DNA of 5,602 nucleotides from Pseudomonadota bacterium (GTDB lineage: Bacteria > Desulfobacterota > Desulfobulbia > Desulfobulbales > SURF-16), in NCBI GenBank assembly GCA_030597865.1, contig JAUVQZ010000188.1, positions 1 through 5,602 on the forward strand. Reading direction: 5' to 3'. A program made the position numbers and the translations under genes. The notes beneath the pieces were generated by a model that saw only the letters and a list, made by a program, of their open reading frames with translations, was not told the origin of the DNA and ran no database searches. Shown here piece by piece: positions 5,022-5,602 of this stretch (its first letter is position 1; the number at the start of each line of letters is the position of its first letter).

Positions 5022-5579
5022 TCAGACAAGCTGTAAAATAATGGTAAATTCAATTCGTTCCTGGTCCTTATTGGTTGCCCTGTCCGTGACAGAAAGGGAT
5101 ACGGCCTTAAAGATATTCAGGCCCTGCATGCTTCTCACCAGCCAGATCAGGTCGTCATAATCCAGGGCGGTACCCTGCAGTTCGCCGGAGCTACCCGTGA
5201 AGGAGATTGCCCGGCAGCGGATCGTGTCCGGAAGTAGTGAGGCAATCAGGCTGAGTGGCTGGCTGAATTTCTGTTTTTGGCCCCGTATCCTTGAGAGATT
5301 GGCGATCTGGACAGTTTTCTGGTCAATGGCCTGGTTTTTCCCAAGCAGATTTTTTTTCAACGAGGCAATCTTGTTACCCAGGGCCGTGGCCTGGTTGGTC
5401 TGCTCTTCAATGCGGGCGATGGCTTTGTCCATCTCGGCCTGGCGGATGTTCAAAACCTGAACCCACGACAGGAAAATAACAAGAATCAGCAGAACCATGC
5501 CGCCAAAAAGGAAGGGGATTAGATCCTTTATCCGTTCAGCCAGGGGCTTCTGGGGAACCAGGTTGATACGTTGTTGCAT
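5022..5579 (-). CDS. PilN-like inner-membrane pilus assembly protein (MSHA MshI-region)
   Basis: This 185-residue bitopic inner-membrane protein belongs to the PilN family. The N-terminal INLVP (5-9) is the short cytoplasmic motif by which PilN binds PilM. One membrane segment lies at about 22-42, followed by a periplasmic coiled coil (about 45-98). The globular end, with LPDTIRCRAISFTGSSGELQ (116-135) and a predicted alpha-beta fold to 185, is the PilN domain that pairs with PilO. A PilM-like gene is expected just to the right of the window, since PilN normally needs this partner and the first 23 bases of the right edge are all that precede the start. ATG 5579-5577 follows a run of eight G with a 6-base gap, which serves as an unusual ribosome site. 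An A8 run (5350-5357) encodes K75-K76-N77 and is a possible slippage site. Confidence 0.88.
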   Translation of the reverse strand: MQQRINLVPQKPLAERIKDLIPFLFGGMVLLILVIFLSWVQVLNIRQAEMDKAIARIEEQTNQATALGNKIASLKKNLLGKNQAIDQKTVQIANLSRIRGQKQKFSQPLSLIASLLPDTIRCRAISFTGSSGELQGTALDYDDLIWLVRSMQGLNIFKAVSLSVTDRATNKDQERIEFTIILQLV

Positions 5580-5585
5580 GATCTG

Positions 5586-5593
5586 CCCCCCCC
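5586..5593 (-). promoter_or_regulatory. G8 homopolymer acting as Shine-Dalgarno for the PilN-like gene
   Basis: The minus strand has eight consecutive G six bases before the ATG. A G-rich run can pair with the CCUCC of 16S rRNA, and no other ribosome site is present. Slippage in a homopolymer of this length would change the spacing to the start codon. Whether this affects expression is inference. Confidence 0.55.
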
Positions 5594-5602
5594 TAACTCA
5601 GC

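Overview
The window holds part of one minus-strand operon for an envelope-spanning type IV pilus or type II secretion-like machine, read from the right edge to the left edge. In transcription order the genes are: a PilN-like inner-membrane protein (5022-5579), a PilO/MshJ-like inner-membrane protein (4341-5003), a small exported PilP/MshK-like protein (3887-4351), a PilQ/MshL-type outer-membrane secretin (2478-3887), an ExeA/MshM-type AAA ATPase (1292-2149), and the first 347 residues of a GspE/PilB/MshE-type assembly ATPase that runs off the left edge (1-1043). This order matches the I-J-K-L-M-(N)-E core of the MSHA pilus locus of Vibrio and Shewanella, with nothing resembling mshN between M and E. 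PilN and PilO would form the inner-membrane alignment ring, the PilP/MshK-like protein the periplasmic link, the secretin the outer-membrane gate and the MshE-like ATPase the extension motor. The MshM-like ATPase is probably an accessory factor, perhaps for secretin assembly. The platform protein, pilins and PilM-like partner are expected outside the window.

The first four genes are tightly packed: an 18-bp gap, an 11-bp overlap and a 1-bp TGATG overlap. The last two junctions are different. The 328-bp L-M gap holds a MITE-like element of about 105 bp with imperfect terminal inverted repeats, and a cluster of three copies of a palindrome-forming GAGCCTGTCGAA-type repeat. The 248-bp M-E gap holds an AAATTCTC octamer array, opposite-strand relatives of that repeat, a perfect 14-bp palindrome and a short degenerate 9-mer series. 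At both junctions the repeat runs into the 3' end of the upstream gene, so the last residues of the secretin and of the MshM-like ATPase are encoded by repeat DNA.

The organism is a Gram-negative (diderm) bacterium. MSHA-like genes together with these repeat types suggest a sulfate-reducer-like Desulfobacterota (former Deltaproteobacteria), but this is inference only. I see no RNA gene, CRISPR array, transposase or plus-strand gene. I do not see a wholly new system. The machinery is recognisable, and the unusual content is the repeat invasion of gene ends, a predicted cyclic-di-GMP-binding module on the motor ATPase, and homopolymer tracts around the PilN-like gene.
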